Counted from the first letter of the stretch, positions 1 through 11,575 are shown. The stretch: DNA of 64,000 nucleotides from Cunninghamia lanceolata (GCA_027924645.1 BSBN01000763.1:2480001-2544000), one strand, 5' to 3'. Notes: generated by a model not told the origin, from the letters alone. Numbers and translations are program-made.

Positions 1-42
1 AAGACACATGTCCTCTTTCTATTCGCGCACATTCCTCAACCG

Positions 43-107
43 TTCTATATCGTTGATCTTCTCATTCTTTCTATACCGTTGATCTTCTCTTTCCCAACTC
101 TATAAAT
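43..107 (+). promoter_or_regulatory. Possible promoter or LTR fragment: 21-bp direct repeat then TATA box
   Basis: A 21-base sequence (TTCTATAYCGTTGATCTTCTC pattern) occurs at 43-63 and again at 69-89, a period of 26 bases. A TATAAAT string follows at 101-107. Direct repeats just upstream of a TATA box are common in plant LTR U3 regions, and the following 300 bases are pyrimidine-rich, leader-like sequence. The left end is outside the window, so this cannot be tied to an element. The promoter reading is inference. Confidence 0.25.
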
Positions 108-674
108 TCAACCCTATTCTTCCATTTCATTCATCCCAAGCTTTAAGTATTGTTACTCTGGAGGAATTACAACGCGCCTTTGGCACCAATTCCTTCATTG
201 CTTGTGATCACACTTGTTACTACACTACTACTATCATTGTTGTGAATCTTCTCTTCATTACAGAGCATTATCATCGCCATTCTCCATTGACAATCTTGGA
301 ATAGCAAGGAAGTGCACTCTCTGAGGGCCTTATTCATACATGCAAGATTGATTGAGATAGGAAACCAACAGAAGATATGAAGTATGGAGGTTTGCAAAGG
401 TTTCATCTTTGTTTGTTTGATCTTGATTGTTTCCCTTTTTGTTGAGTTTTGGGTATTATTGATATTATTATATTGATTATTCATTTGAATCCAGTTTTCC
501 CTTAACACCAATCACTGAAAATTGTAGCATCAGGTAGAAATGTACCTTTCTTTTGTCTTTTCATTACCTCCTTTTCCATCCACATCATTTTTCACATAAA
601 CTCCATGAATACAATTCTGTCTGATACAAATTTTGGCAATATGTGAGGTGGCTAGGGGCAACCATACACTGTAA

Positions 675-1783
675 TTATAGTATGATTTGACATAAAAACC
701 AATCAGCAAAATTACGGTTGTGGCCCTGCTTTGGTTTGTGTGCAAGCAGCCTCAGCATTACCCTAATTTCCTTAGTCAACCTAGGAAAATAGATATCAAG
801 AGAATTTAATATCTTGACAACAAACAAATCATGAAATACAATGTAGTCACTATTCTGGCAACAGGAATCCCACTTATAACACCAAAACTGAGTCGGCAAT
901 CTTTGTCCTTTCTCATCAACCATACTTAGATCCATTTTGCTTGACCATCTCCCTATGTTCTGATACAAAATCAAGTGACACAATAAAGAACGGAATTTGA
1001 AATCTAAGGGTTGCTTGTTCTCCTTCACACAGAAGAATCCTTCATGTAGTTTTTTCTCAATATGAGATGCAAAACTTTGTATTTAGCGTTCACCTCTGGA
1101 TGTTGTATTTTCATAGCCATCATCATTAAGGTAGTTGGCATTCTTCCTTGTGCATCAATTCCCAAGACCTGGCACAGTGCAAAATAGGTTCTCTTAAAAT
1201 ATACAACAAATTCTTCCATAGGGAAAGGCTCAATAGCATTTGATGGAATCTCAATTTTTCTGTTGTTGGCCCCCCTTCTCATATATATTGGCAATTCATC
1301 TCTCCTAAGTGTTTTCCTTGGGCTTGTGTAATCTCGTTCAAATCTCTACAAATCCACTTGAGTGAGAGCTTGCTTGTTCAACATAAAACATTCAACAATT
1401 GCATTCCTATCTACTGTCACCAATGGCAATCCATTTGGCATTCTGACCGTTTTAGTGGTAGGATGGTAAAATTGTCCTAGTGCCCTAATCAATTCCATAT
1501 CCACAAATACATTGGGCACCACCAACTTTGCCAAATCCAATTTCCATGGATTTCCCATTGGTCCCTCGCCATCCCTTTTTGCATAAAAATACCAAAACAA
1601 ATCACACTCAGAGATTGGGATTGTAGCATCCCGACACCCTTTTGCTGCATCTATGAACATCTTCTTTGAACCCTTGTCTATGGACTGAGGCAATACTTCT
1701 AGAAGAGATTGTTGAACTGGTCTTTTATTGGGAACTACAAGCTCATCACCTTTACTAGCATACTTAGACCTCTTGGGTGCCAT
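675..1783 (-). pseudogene. Broken gene of unknown function
   Basis: I do not recognise this protein. Reading leftwards, an ORF can start at the methionine at 1783 (MAPKRSKYASKGDE, a basic N-terminus); an in-frame ATG at 1816 is also possible. It runs to a TAG at 1346-1348 and resumes in the same frame to about 1025. A frameshift near 1030-1060 then moves it into another frame, which continues to 675. The three pieces read as one protein of roughly 370 residues. It has a hydrophobic/aromatic middle (FWYFYAKRDGEG) and no catalytic or zinc motif I can name. No retrotransposon domain is visible and no LTR flanks it. It could be a decayed host gene or a captured transposon-associated ORF, and the stop plus frameshift argue against function. 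Confidence 0.45.
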
Positions 1784-1816
1784 GTTTAATGACTTGAACA
1801 GGCTAGGTTTTTTCAA

Positions 1817-2339
1817 AATTCAACTTACTATACTAGCAATTGAAAAATAGAGTGAAAGAGAAAATGAACTTGACATGGCCAATTAATGTAGGTAAAAATA
1901 GGAATAAAAGAACAAAATTTAAAATTAAAAATAAACCCATTCAATAATGGATAAGACCAAGATTTGTATCTTCGGTCAGCATCATAGTCAAATTGGGGAA
2001 CTTTGCAAGTAGCAGAGATAGAACAAACTATAGCCCCCTACTGTATAACACAAAAGCTCCCCTAGTACCAGCAACTAAAAAATAGAGTGAAATATATGCC
2101 AACTTCTAATCAGAGAGTGCAGGAATGAACTTACCTAGTTAATTACAGTTTGTAGAAAACACACTGAGCTGAGTTGCGCCTTCTCCAAGTTGTGAATTCT
2201 TTGAAATGAGCAAATGCCAAGAAATCTTTGAATCTTATTCAGCTAAGGAGTTCATCATATCACCATTATTCTAGTTCATGCCATGAGATCATGAAATCTC
2301 AGCATTCAATTCCTTTCTCAAGATTTGATAGCAATTCTC
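1817..2339. other. Non-coding gap, nothing recognised
   Basis: AT-rich sequence between the broken gene and the tandem array. I see no ORF of note, terminal repeat or RNA fold here. It could hold the upstream region of the 675-1783 gene. Confidence 0.4.
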
Positions 2340-3075
2340 AATAACCGCAACCACGCATTGAATGTGCTTGCCATTTATTTCTTTTACCGAATCACCGCAA
2401 GCCTCATCCAGACCGGATGTAGGATAGCAGAGGCTTACAACCACTACACTTCTATTTCATCCTTTACCGCTAGACCGCAAATTCTTAGATTGACCCATGC
2501 GGGACCACAGGAGATTATTACTTGATGTCCATCTGTTTACCGCCCACTCGCAAATGTTATGAATGACTGTCACGGGATAGTGGTCGCTTACAGCCACTAC
2601 ACTTCTATTTCATCCTTTATCGCTAGACTACAAATACTTAGATTGACCCCTACGGGACTATGGGAAATTATTACATGATGTCCTTCTATTTACCGCCTAA
2701 CCACAAATGTTATGAATGACCGTTGCAGGACGGCACAGAGAAAATTGATTACATTCTCCTCTTTCCGCTCTACCACGGGCCTCAGTTGAAACTCTTGTGG
2801 GGACTTAGTAAGTGTTATTACCATAATGTCGTCGGTTACTTTTCAAACCTCCGCGGAATCGCAGGAAGAGACTAACACCACCAAGCCGCAAGCATCAGAG
2901 GAACCATCCATAGGGTAGCGGTAGCTTCTTCATATCAACCACTTCCTACTGCCAAGTTGCAAACTATTCTTTTATGCTTTGCGGGAATGCAGTATGTGCC
3001 ATATTTCATTCCTCTTGTTCTTGCATAACCACAAAAGATAATCAATTAACTTGTGGGACAGCGGTAATAAACAAA
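2340..3075. repeat. Degenerate satellite-like tandem array, unit about 72-81 bp
   Basis: Two short anchors recur in register. A CCGCAA-like anchor lies at 2395, 2475, 2548, 2628, 2701 and 2773, and again near 2957 and 3029. A GCGGGA-like anchor lies near 2499, 2572, 2653, 2725, 2797, 2981 and 3053. Successive spacings are mostly 72-81 bases. The best preserved neighbours form a 153-bp duplication (2433-2585 versus 2586-2738), which is a two-unit higher-order step. The ends are diffuse, and the register is disturbed near 2345-2395 and 2860-2890. No coding function is implied. Confidence 0.7.
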
Positions 3076-3147
3076 AACACTCATATAGTAAAAAATAGTC
3101 AAGATTATTTCACAATGGTAATGATATATATGTATTTATTTAGTTGT

Positions 3148-3416
3148 AGGAGAATGTTGGGGGTGATTGATTTAATTAAATAAATGTGGATTTGTTTAAT
3201 TAAGGATGATACTTTAGAGGAAGGGTTAAAATTTAATTAATGTTAGAAGAATGGTTAGATTTATTAATTAAATAGCATGACTTATTAAACTGATATTAGG
3301 AGGAATGATCAAAGTGGTTAATTAAATAAATATGATTTATTTAATTAACATTATAAGAGGAGATGTGGGATAGATCTAGTGTGATGTTAGGCCATGGTAA
3401 GATTTAGGTGTCTACA
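3148..3416. repeat. Old LTR fragment related to the L1 LTR
   Basis: It contains several diverged copies of the AT-rich palindrome TTAATTAAATAAAT...ATTTATTTAATTAA (best at 3338-3371) and ends GGTGTCTACA at 3416. Both features match the right half of the 971-bp L1 LTRs at 28392 and 36915. It is much more diverged, so it is an older relative. The other end of the LTR and any target duplication are lost. Confidence 0.6.
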
Positions 3417-4429
3417 TTTCTAACAGTGCATTAGTTTTTGGGTTGATGAATAATGATCACAATTTATCTTTGGTAATTTTTTCCTTCACCATATCATGAG
3501 ACAATTTTGAGGAACAAAATTGATGACAAATTTCTCTATGGGTTGCCCATGTATTTATTTTCCTTCACTATTAAGATAGATTGAATTAGGAATAGGAGGG
3601 CATCAAACAAGGATCAAATTAATGAGTGCAATCATGTTTATGTTATTAGATTTCAAACTTTGTCAACAAAGATACACTATCAAATTCTTAAGTTTAATGC
3701 ACTTAAATATCAATCTCATCCTTCAAAATTTCAATAGGAAAATTCAATTTTCAAAAGCATGAAAATAAGAAAGAAAATCAACAAAATGCTCACCATGTTG
3801 TTAATTTACAGTCAACTTTAGATGTTATTTCATCTAATTCCCAAGGAGAACTAGTGAGGGACAATCCTATATTATCTATTAATGTAATTAATAAGATCAT
3901 AGAATACATAAAGGAAAATAGATATGTAAACCAAAACACATTCAAATATAGAAGGGTTCTAACATATATGTCACTTCTATTCAAAATGAACAAAGGAAAT
4001 ATACACAAAGGTAAGATGAAAATTTGTTATATATACCTTGCTTTTACTCTACAAAATGTACAAAGTAGGCATTTGTTCAAGAATACCATCAGTTATTCTA
4101 CATGTAGATGTTGACAGATATCCAACATATTGTATGGTGCATTTCTTATATGGATGGGATGAGAACAAATGTACTCAAACTTGTATGGTGCCAACTACTA
4201 GATCATTGTGGCATATTGTGGCATATGTGGACATCATGACCATGTGTCAGATGCATACAATTCCAATTATATGATCATGTTTTGCAGTATAAATGTCATT
4301 AGGTGGCACACGTGTATGGAAGCATAACATGTGGTTGTTAATTTTCCATGTGTCTAACTAGCCACCAACATGTGTAGCAATGTGTATAGCCACACTATCT
4401 AGATCCTTGAAGGTCTGTAAACCTTGAAT
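3417..4429. other. Unassigned AT-rich stretch
   Basis: Only short ORFs on both strands that overlap one another. No terminal repeats, RT/integrase motifs or tandem structure seen. Left unannotated. Confidence 0.4.
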
Positions 4430-7020
4430 AATGCCCCTAATAACCCTAAACCCTAACCCCTAACCCCTAAACCATAAACCCTAAATAATGCCCCTAAGCC
4501 CTAACCTAGCCCTGACCTGCCATAAACTCTAAACCCCTAAATCCTAAACTGCAAACCCCTAAACCCTAAACACTAAACCTAAGCAACCCTAAACCTCTAT
4601 CTCCCTATCTCCCTATCTAGCCCTATCTCTATCATTCCTCTACCTCTTAATAGCTCTCCCTATGTCTATGGCCATGTCCTTCACTCTCTATATCTCCCTA
4701 TTGGTCCTCTCTCTATACACTAAACCCTAAACCTCTAAACCTTAACCCCTAAACCATAAACCCTAAACCCTAAATAATGCCCTTAAACCATAAACCCTAA
4801 ACCCTAGTAAACTCTAAACCCTAAAATTGAGCAATGCTAAACTCATAAACACTAAATAATGCCCCTAAACCTTGACCACTAACCCCAACCAAGTCTTTGT
4901 CTCTCTCTCTCTGACCTATATATTATCTTCTAGCTCCTAGCTAGTTAAATCCTTTTGCTAGCTTTTCTATTTTTCCTTTTCCTTTCCAATTTCCCTTTAG
5001 ATCCCACCAATTTTTCCCTATTTTACTATTTTCCACCTCTCCTCTCATCATTCTTCCCATCCAATGAACTTTAGTTTTATCATCTTGTTTCCATTTCATC
5101 TGGCTACCAATTTATATCCTCATCCCTCTTTTAATCATGTCCTAGTTTTCATATTTCCATTTTCTTTGTTGATAAGGGAGATAGATAGAGACAAAGACGA
5201 AGTGAGAGAGAGAGAGAGTCTTATAAGTTTTCTTGTTCATTAATTCCTTCATCGATAAGGGAGAGGGAGAATTAATATAAGGGAGAGATAGGAAGATATA
5301 GGAATGATAGGGGGAGAGAGGCAAGAGATAAAGAGATAGGGAGAGATAACTAGGTAGAGAGAGATAGAGAGGAGACAGGTCATAGGGAGAGATAGAGGAG
5401 ACATATCATAGGGAGAGATAGAGGAGATAGAGGGGAGAGATAGGGAGATATAGAGTGATCACTAGAGAGATGTCTAGAGAGAGGGAGATAGAGAGAAAGG
5501 CAAGAGATAGGGAGAGATAGATAGGTACACAGAGAGAGAGGAGATAGATTGGGATAGATAGAGGAGATATTTGAGTGAGAGATAGGGAGATAGAGAGTGA
5601 GTGAGATGTCTAGAGAGATAGGGAGAGAGATTGAGAGGTAGAGGGATGATAGCTAGAGAGAGGGAGATAAGGGAGACATAGGGAGATAGAGGTTTAGGGT
5701 TTAGGGGTTATGGGTTAGGGGTTAGGGATTAGGGGCATTATTTAGGGTTGAGGGATTTAGAGAGAGAGAGAGACTTCTTTTGACATGCAACTGTAAACCC
5801 TTAATAATACCCCTAAACCCTAAACCTGAGTAACCCTAAACCTCTAAACCTTAAATAATGCCCCTAAACCCTAACCCCTAACCCCTAAAACATATATAAA
5901 CTCTAAATAATGCCCCTAACCCCTAACCCCTAACCCCTAACCCATAAACCCTAAACTTGAGAAACCCTAAACTCCTAATTCCTAAACCCCAAACCCCTAA
6001 ACCCTAAACACTAAACCCAAGCAACCCTAAACCTCTATCTCCATATCTCTCTATCTCTATCATTCCTCTACCTCTCAATCTCTCTCTCCCTGTGTCTCTG
6101 GCCATGTCCCTCACTCTCCATATATATCTCTATAATCTCTTCCAGCTATGTCTCTAGCCATGTACCTCACTCTCTATATCTCCCAGCTATTGGTCCTCTC
6201 TTTAAACACTAAACCCTAAACCTCTAAACCCTAAACTGTAAACCCTAAATAATGCTCCTAAACCTTAACCCCTAAACCCTAAACCCAAGAAACACTAAAC
6301 CCCTATATATCTCCCTATCTCTAATATTGTCCCTCTACCAGCTCTCAATCCTTCTCCATATCTCTCTGCAGAATGTATATCTCACTCACTCTAGTAATCT
6401 ATCTCCCTATCTCTCCCCTATGTCTCAGCCTATATATATATATATCTCTCTCTCTAACTATCTCCAAACCCAAGCAACCCTAAATCCAAGCAACTCTAAA
6501 ACTATATCTCCCTATCTATCCCTATCTCCCTATCTCTATCATCCCTCTACCTCTCAATCTCTCTCCCTATGTCCCTGGCCATGTGCATGTGCCTCACTCT
6601 ATATCTCCCTATCTCTTTCCACAGTCTCCTCTATATATCCCTATCATTCCTCTCTCTATAAACCCTAAACCCTAAACCTCTAAACCTGAACCCCTAACCC
6701 CTAAACATTAAACCCTAAACCCTAAATAATGCCCCTAAACCCTAACCCCTAAACCTGAGAAACCCTAAACCTCTATCTCCCTATCTCTCCCCTCTCTCCC
6801 TATTGTCTTTGTCCCTCTACCTCTCAATCTCTCTCCCTATGTCTCTGGCCATGCCCCTCACTCTCTATCTCCCTATCTCTCCCCTCGGTCTCCTCTATAT
6901 CTCCCTATTGGTCCTCTATCTCTCTCTAAACCCTAAACCCTAAACCTCTAACCTTAACCCCTAATCCCAAAACCATAAACACTAAACCCTAAATAATACT
7001 CCTAAACCTAAGTAACCATA
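4430..7020. repeat. Composite interstitial telomere-like array
   Basis: Blocks of degenerate plant telomere heptamer (CCCTAAA with CCCCTAA, CCATAAA and CTCTAAA variants) alternate with a pyrimidine-rich spacer built from CTCCCTATCT units. CCCTAAA blocks lie at about 4430-4605, 4716-4890, 5800-6045, 6205-6300, 6655-6775 and 6920-7020. The spacer carries a recurrent marker, GGCCATGTCCCTCACTCTC or a close variant, near 4670, 6104, 6575 and 6847 (one variant near 6152). The marker is usually followed by CCTATTGGTCCTCTCTCT and then a new CCCTAAA block. So the repeating unit is telomere block plus spacer, not pure telomere. Flanking retrotransposons and heavy degeneracy mean it is interstitial, not a chromosome end. 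Confidence 0.85.
5160..5765 (-). repeat. Inverted segment of the telomere-like array
   Basis: Here the composition flips to GA-rich (GGGAGAGATAGAG units) and ends in TTTAGGG-orientation repeats at about 5690-5765. Telomere-like sequence on both sides is in CCCTAAA orientation. The spacer type and heptamer invert together, so this is an inversion of a whole composite unit, not local strand bias. The left boundary lies in the poorly repetitive 4890-5160 stretch. Confidence 0.7.
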
Positions 7021-7232
7021 AATTAGGTGCTAAAATAGGTGCTACATCAAGCACTAAATTTAGGTGCTACATAATGTGCTAAATAAGGCATTAATGTAGG
7101 CACTAAAATAGGCACTAAATCAGGTGTTAAATGTGGCACAAAATTAGGCACTATAGTAAGAGCTAAAGTAGGTGCTAAAGTAGGCGCTAAGTTAGGCACT
7201 AAATTAGGTACTAATTAGCACCTAATTTAGTG
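7021..7232. repeat. 12-bp minisatellite ending in a hairpin
   Basis: About 17 degenerate copies of a 12-base unit of the type AANTAGGYRCTA run head to tail with few length changes. The last units form an inverted repeat: CACTAAATTAGGT (7197-7209) and its exact complement ACCTAATTTAGTG (7220-7232) with a 10-base loop. The unit begins immediately where the telomere-like array ends and shares a TAGG core with it. Derivation from that array is possible but unproven. Confidence 0.75.
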
Positions 7233-7344
7233 TCGACTTGTTCTGGTCAGCGCAAAAAATGCCAAAAACAGTGCCATCCTGATAAATAGTACCAACTTTT
7301 TCAAAAAAATGGAGAAAAATACATTAAAACAATGGGTGGAAACA

Positions 7345-7424
7345 AAAAATGGAGCAAAAAAGGGAGCTAATCATAGGGATTTGTTGTAGTGTGTGACCAT
7401 TAACCAATAGTGAAAACCTAACCT
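7345..7424 (-). pseudogene. G1 integrase C-terminal tail, separated by the solo LTR
   Basis: Reading leftwards across the insertion, the end of the integrase ORF (ending near VFPNGAVKL at about 8985) continues at 7424 with residues reading VNGHTLQQIP in one frame. That resembles the usual gypsy pol ending (VNGHRLK type). The reading depends on a frameshift, so the exact end is uncertain. Confidence 0.45.
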
Positions 7425-8969
7425 TGTTGAAATGCACCAGACAACTAAGAGGGGGGGTGAATCAGTTGTCCCAAAACTCAAACAGTTCTTCACTTAAACA
7501 TTAATCACTTATCTGCACTTATTATGATTAAACAAAGAATGCATGAAATCAAAAACTTAAACACAGATGGAACATTAAACACAAGAGACACTAGATTTTT
7601 ACATGGAAAACCCCAAGGTGGGGAAAAACCACGGAGAGGATTAGCTCTCAAAATATAATGCAATATTTGAAAAATGATGTTCATGCTTGGTCACTCCATA
7701 GGCCTAGAACATATTGGCTCACTGCCATGAAGTACAATTAGGTCTAGTAGGCTCACTAACACAACCCTAAACCTAGAAAGATTACAATAAGGGTTGTTAA
7801 ACCCTGAGGGCTATTAAACCCTACTGGCAACTCACTGCCAAAATCACCATCTTCTTCATGTCTGAGATTAATACATTGAAGTACAATAGTTCCTCTACTC
7901 TTCTCTGCCTTATTTACTCGTCCTTTTCCTTATCTTCCCACTTTTGCACAAGGACATCTTTTCCACGACTCAATTACAAGTATTTATACACTTCATCAAC
8001 CTTGGAATGATCATCAAGGTTGGCATTACAGTCATCAACATGGATTGGAACAATCTCCAAGGTTGGCATTACAAACATTGTACAAAATAGGTCTTGACCT
8101 AATACAAAATTATGCTAAGGATTTGTAGTATAGATGTATGCGGATCACACCACTCCTTAGCTGGGACTCAAACATGATCTTCCACACCATAACACGCTTC
8201 CATAATATTCAAGGGATCTCTACAATTACTAGAATTAACCAAGTCAGCTAAGACTGGTTGCACACTACGTTATCTAGGAATAATCTTCAAACATGATCTC
8301 ATTTCCTTAACACAAACTAATGTAAAGGTAGGAACATGATTATAAGGAATCCAAAAGCATGTTGAAATCATTAGGAGCAACCGTACAAACACAAACCACT
8401 TTATTCATGAGATTCTTCACACCAGAGCACATGAACTTCACTATCTTCATCTGTCATAAAAGAAGGATACCTTGCCGACCACCAAAACATGAACCATTGT
8501 AATTTAGGCACTTACAATAATCCCACACTTCCCTTTAGAACCACAAAGCAAAACACTTTAATGTAGAGGAATGAGGAGCAAAATACTTTCTCCCTGTCAC
8601 TAGAGAATAATTAGAGAAAGTAGGTTTTACTCTGGTGAATGCAAATCTCTCAATTCTTCACACTAGAGGCTCAAACTTAGGATTTAGCATCTTCAGACAT
8701 CCCTTTCAATAACTTCCAATTTGCAAACCAAGATCTTCAAGCAGCAACAAATGCGGAGTAATCTATCAGAATGTTCTTCAGCATACAACTCACTATCTAT
8801 ACTGCACTTCACTATAACTCACTTGTTTCATCCATAGAGGCCAATTTTCTCAATATCCTTAACATACAAAGCTTCTAAACAAGTAATAGAATAGGACATA
8901 GTTGACACCAATGACAACAAAGATATGTCGACATCAATGACAACACCGATTAGGCACATACTTGCAACA
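7425..8969 (-). repeat. Solo LTR, copia family 1
   Basis: The sequence starts TGTTGAAATGCACC on the plus strand and ends CATACTTGCAACA, so in minus orientation it begins TGTTGCAAGTATG like the LTRs of C1, C2 and C3. It is 1545 bp and is flanked by a perfect 5-bp duplication, AACCT (7420-7424 and 8970-8974). No internal retrotransposon sequence accompanies it, so it is a solo LTR left by LTR-LTR recombination. It contains the family's CCATGGTTTTTCCC-type block and the GTGAGCC repeats near the transcript end. It interrupts the integrase of G1. Confidence 0.9.
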
Positions 8970-8974
8970 AACCT

Positions 8975-9800
8975 CATTTATGGTCTATAGTTTGACTGCT
9001 CCATTGGGAAATACTTGTTGTATCTCATAGGGGCCTAACCATCTAGATTGTAACTTGCCTTTATAATCCTTGTATTTGAAATCATAAAGTAAATCCTAGT
9101 CACCCACATGGAATACTTTGGTCTTGATAAACTAGTCATGCCATTTAGTCCTCTATTTTTGAACTATCTCTATGTGTGGATAACCTCCATTCTAATTTCA
9201 TCTAGCCCATTCAGAATATGTAGCCTCTTCTTCTATGCTTCTATCAAGTCCATTTCTAGTTTGATTGATGTCCTGAGTGTTTTATATTCAAATTCAATTG
9301 ACAGGATTGTTGTTTTTCCATACACTAATTCATAAGGTGTAAAGCCTGTAGTTGTTTTCCATGTTGTCCTGTATGCCCACACTACTTCTGGCAATTTGGT
9401 TGCCCAATCTTTCCTGTGAATTTGTATCATTTTGGTCAGAATGTTTTCAATCTCCATGTTTGTAACCTCCACTTTCCCATTGGCTTGGGGGTGATAAGGT
9501 GTTGACTTTCTATTTCTAATTTCATATTCTTTAACCAATGTAGAAATGAGTTCAGAAGTGAACTGGCGACCTTGATCAGTGACAATTTCTCTTGGGGCTC
9601 CATACCTAGTGAAGATATCTTCATACAAGAACTTGACTACATTCCCATCTCTTGCAAATTGGAATGCTTTGACTTTAACCCACTTTGTCAGATAATCAAT
9701 GCAAACTAAAATATATTCCTTGTTATTAGATGTTGGTGAAATTGGACCAATGAAGTCTGGACCCCATTTGTCAAATGGTGCTAGTGCAACTTTTGGCTAC
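8975..9800 (-). pseudogene. G1 integrase core and C-terminal region
   Basis: Integrase joins element cDNA to chromosomal DNA. The core reads in pieces: GPDFIGPISPTS near 9750 (first acidic residue), then ARYGAPREIVTDQGRQF-like sequence near 9560-9610 (second Asp), then STPYHPQANGKVEVTN near 9470-9510 (catalytic Glu). The HPQANG motif is standard for Ty3/gypsy. One open segment covers 9233-9628. The upstream part near 9630-9800 is frameshifted, and the C-terminal GPYEI..VFPNGAV stretch follows at 8985-9060. No full reading frame survives. Confidence 0.8.
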
Positions 9801-10363
9801 AAAGGAATCTCATCTGTCCTTGTTGGTCTACCCATCCTCTGACATCTATCATAGTCCCTTGTATACTTTATTGAATCCTTATGGAGAGTTGGCCAATAAT
9901 AGCCTATTGTTAAGACCTTAAATATTGTCCTTTTGGCTACAAAGTAACCCCCACAAGGCTCATCATGGTAAGATTGTAGGATGTCAAAGACCTCATCTTC
10001 TCTTATACATCTTTCCATAATGTGATTTGGACTAGTATAGAATAAATAACTAGCAATCCAAGAGTATGGAAAACTTTTATGCACTAGCTGCCTCTTCTCC
10101 CTAGGAGAGAAATGTGATGGTATCTTCCCTACCACTAAGTAATTTGCAATGTCAACAAACCATGGTGTATGTATATTGAGAGAAAACAAATGCTCATCCA
10201 GAAAAGAGTCATCTACAACACCTTCTTGTGATTGTGTAGGCAATATAGACATAAAATCTGCCACCACATTAGCTTTCCCTGGCTTATCCACTATTGTTAT
10301 ATCAAACTCTTGTAGTAAGAGCATACATCTGACTAGTCTACCTCCAACCATAGGTTTGTTCAT
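9797..10363 (-). pseudogene. G1 RNase H end and integrase zinc domain
   Basis: An open segment of 188 codons. Its first part ends RNase H (LLQEFDITIVDKPGKANVVAD, the usual gypsy RNase H tail). Its second part is the integrase HHCC zinc-binding domain: the spaced histidines sit around SYHDEPCGGYFVAKRT and the Cys near YDRCQRMGRP; the second expected Cys is altered. It is separated from the rest of RNase H by a single stop at 10364-10366, in frame. Confidence 0.75.
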
Positions 10364-10650
10364 TCAATACCTGATTGTAGTATAATCTATGTGGATAAAG
10401 ACTTGATAACTAGTGATATAATGCCTAAAGTTGTTAATGGCATAGACAACTGCTAACATCTCTTTCTCTGTGACAGCGTAGTTAAGTTCTGCTCCTTGTA
10501 AGTTCTTGCTAATATAATAGATAGCATACTCCTTATTACTTTCATTTTGACGCAATATAGCTCCTCTAGAAAATTAGAAGCATTAGTTTGTATGTGTAAA
10601 GGCAATGCCCAATTTGGTCCTCTAGTCAAGATAGGTACTTGAGTCAAGGC
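10364..10650 (-). pseudogene. G1 RNase H, N-terminal part
   Basis: RNase H removes the RNA template during reverse transcription. The segment includes AIYYISKNLQGAELNYAVTE and later HIDYTTIRY, matching the Ty3/gypsy pattern with the catalytic Glu and Asp. A frameshift near 10550 separates the start (LPLHIQTNASNF, holding the first active-site position as an altered DAS motif) from the rest. Confidence 0.7.
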
Positions 10651-11400
10651 TATATTAAGTGTCTCAAAAGAGTGTTGACATTCTATGGTCTAGTCAAATT
10701 ATATGTCCTTTGTGAGAAGAGTAAGGGTACTGCAATTTTGCTAAAGTCCTAAATGAATCTCCTATAATAGCATACATGGCCTAGAAATCTCTTGACATAT
10801 TTTTGTTTTTGTGGCACAGGGTCTAGAAATGATCTCAATTTTATGGGGATCCACTTGAATTCCTTCACTTGATATAAAATGTCCTATAAAAATCCCTTGA
10901 TTCATCATTATGAAACATTTATCATGACTCAATGTTGTGTTCTTGACATCTCTTTAGAACTTTCTCTAGATTGCTAAGTTTTGTTTCATATGTTTCTCCA
11001 TAGGTGGTGAAGTCATCCATATAAATCTCAATGGAATCATGAGCATAATATGAGAAGATACTTAGAATTACCCTCTAGAAAGTGGTTGGGGCATTACATA
11101 ATCCAAAGGGAAGAACATAATAAGCATAAGTACCCCAAGGGCATGCACATGTAGTCTCATCTTGATCTTCTAGAGCTATCTTTATCTGGTTAGAGCCACT
11201 AAATCCATCGAAGAAGGAGTACTTTTTACCTTCTAGGGAATCAAGTACTTGGTCAATGAAAGGGAGTGGAAAGTGATCCTTTCTAGTGGATGTGTTTAGC
11301 TCCCTATAGTCCACACATACCCTCCATTTGCCTCCTTTCTTAGGAATAATAACTAAAGGTGACACCCATTAGTTGTCAAAAATAGGGTAAATGAAGCCTG
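10651..11400 (-). pseudogene. G1 reverse transcriptase
   Basis: The best segment (11075-11365) contains KWRVCVDYRELN, then FFDGFSGSNQIKI with the first catalytic Asp, then PFGLCNAPTTF. The catalytic YMDDF motif is at about 11009-11023 in a different frame, so a frameshift separates it. The thumb and connection region at 10650-11000 is full of stops. Motif spelling is typical of Athila/Tat-type gypsy elements. Confidence 0.8.
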
Positions 11401-11575
11401 CATCAAGTAATTTTTGTAGCTTAGTTTTAATTATTTCTCACAAGGAAGGGTTCATTCTCCTTTGAGGCTATCTAATTGGATTGAAACCATCATTTATGTA
11501 AATCATATGCATGCACATGTTTGGATCAATTCCCTTCATGTCATTGTAATCCCATGCAAAGGCTGATGAATTTGC

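Noticed and set aside
2340..3075. CRISPR-like array because of regular spacing
   Set aside because: Repeats are degenerate, there are no unique spacers between identical repeats, and the surroundings are eukaryotic retrotransposons.
6327..6668. 113-codon Ser/Tyr/Leu-rich frame
   Set aside because: Produced by the CTCCCTATCT simple sequence of the telomere-like array.
4430..7020. A true chromosome end
   Set aside because: Repeats are degenerate, change orientation, are mixed with spacer, and are flanked on both sides by transposon and other sequence.
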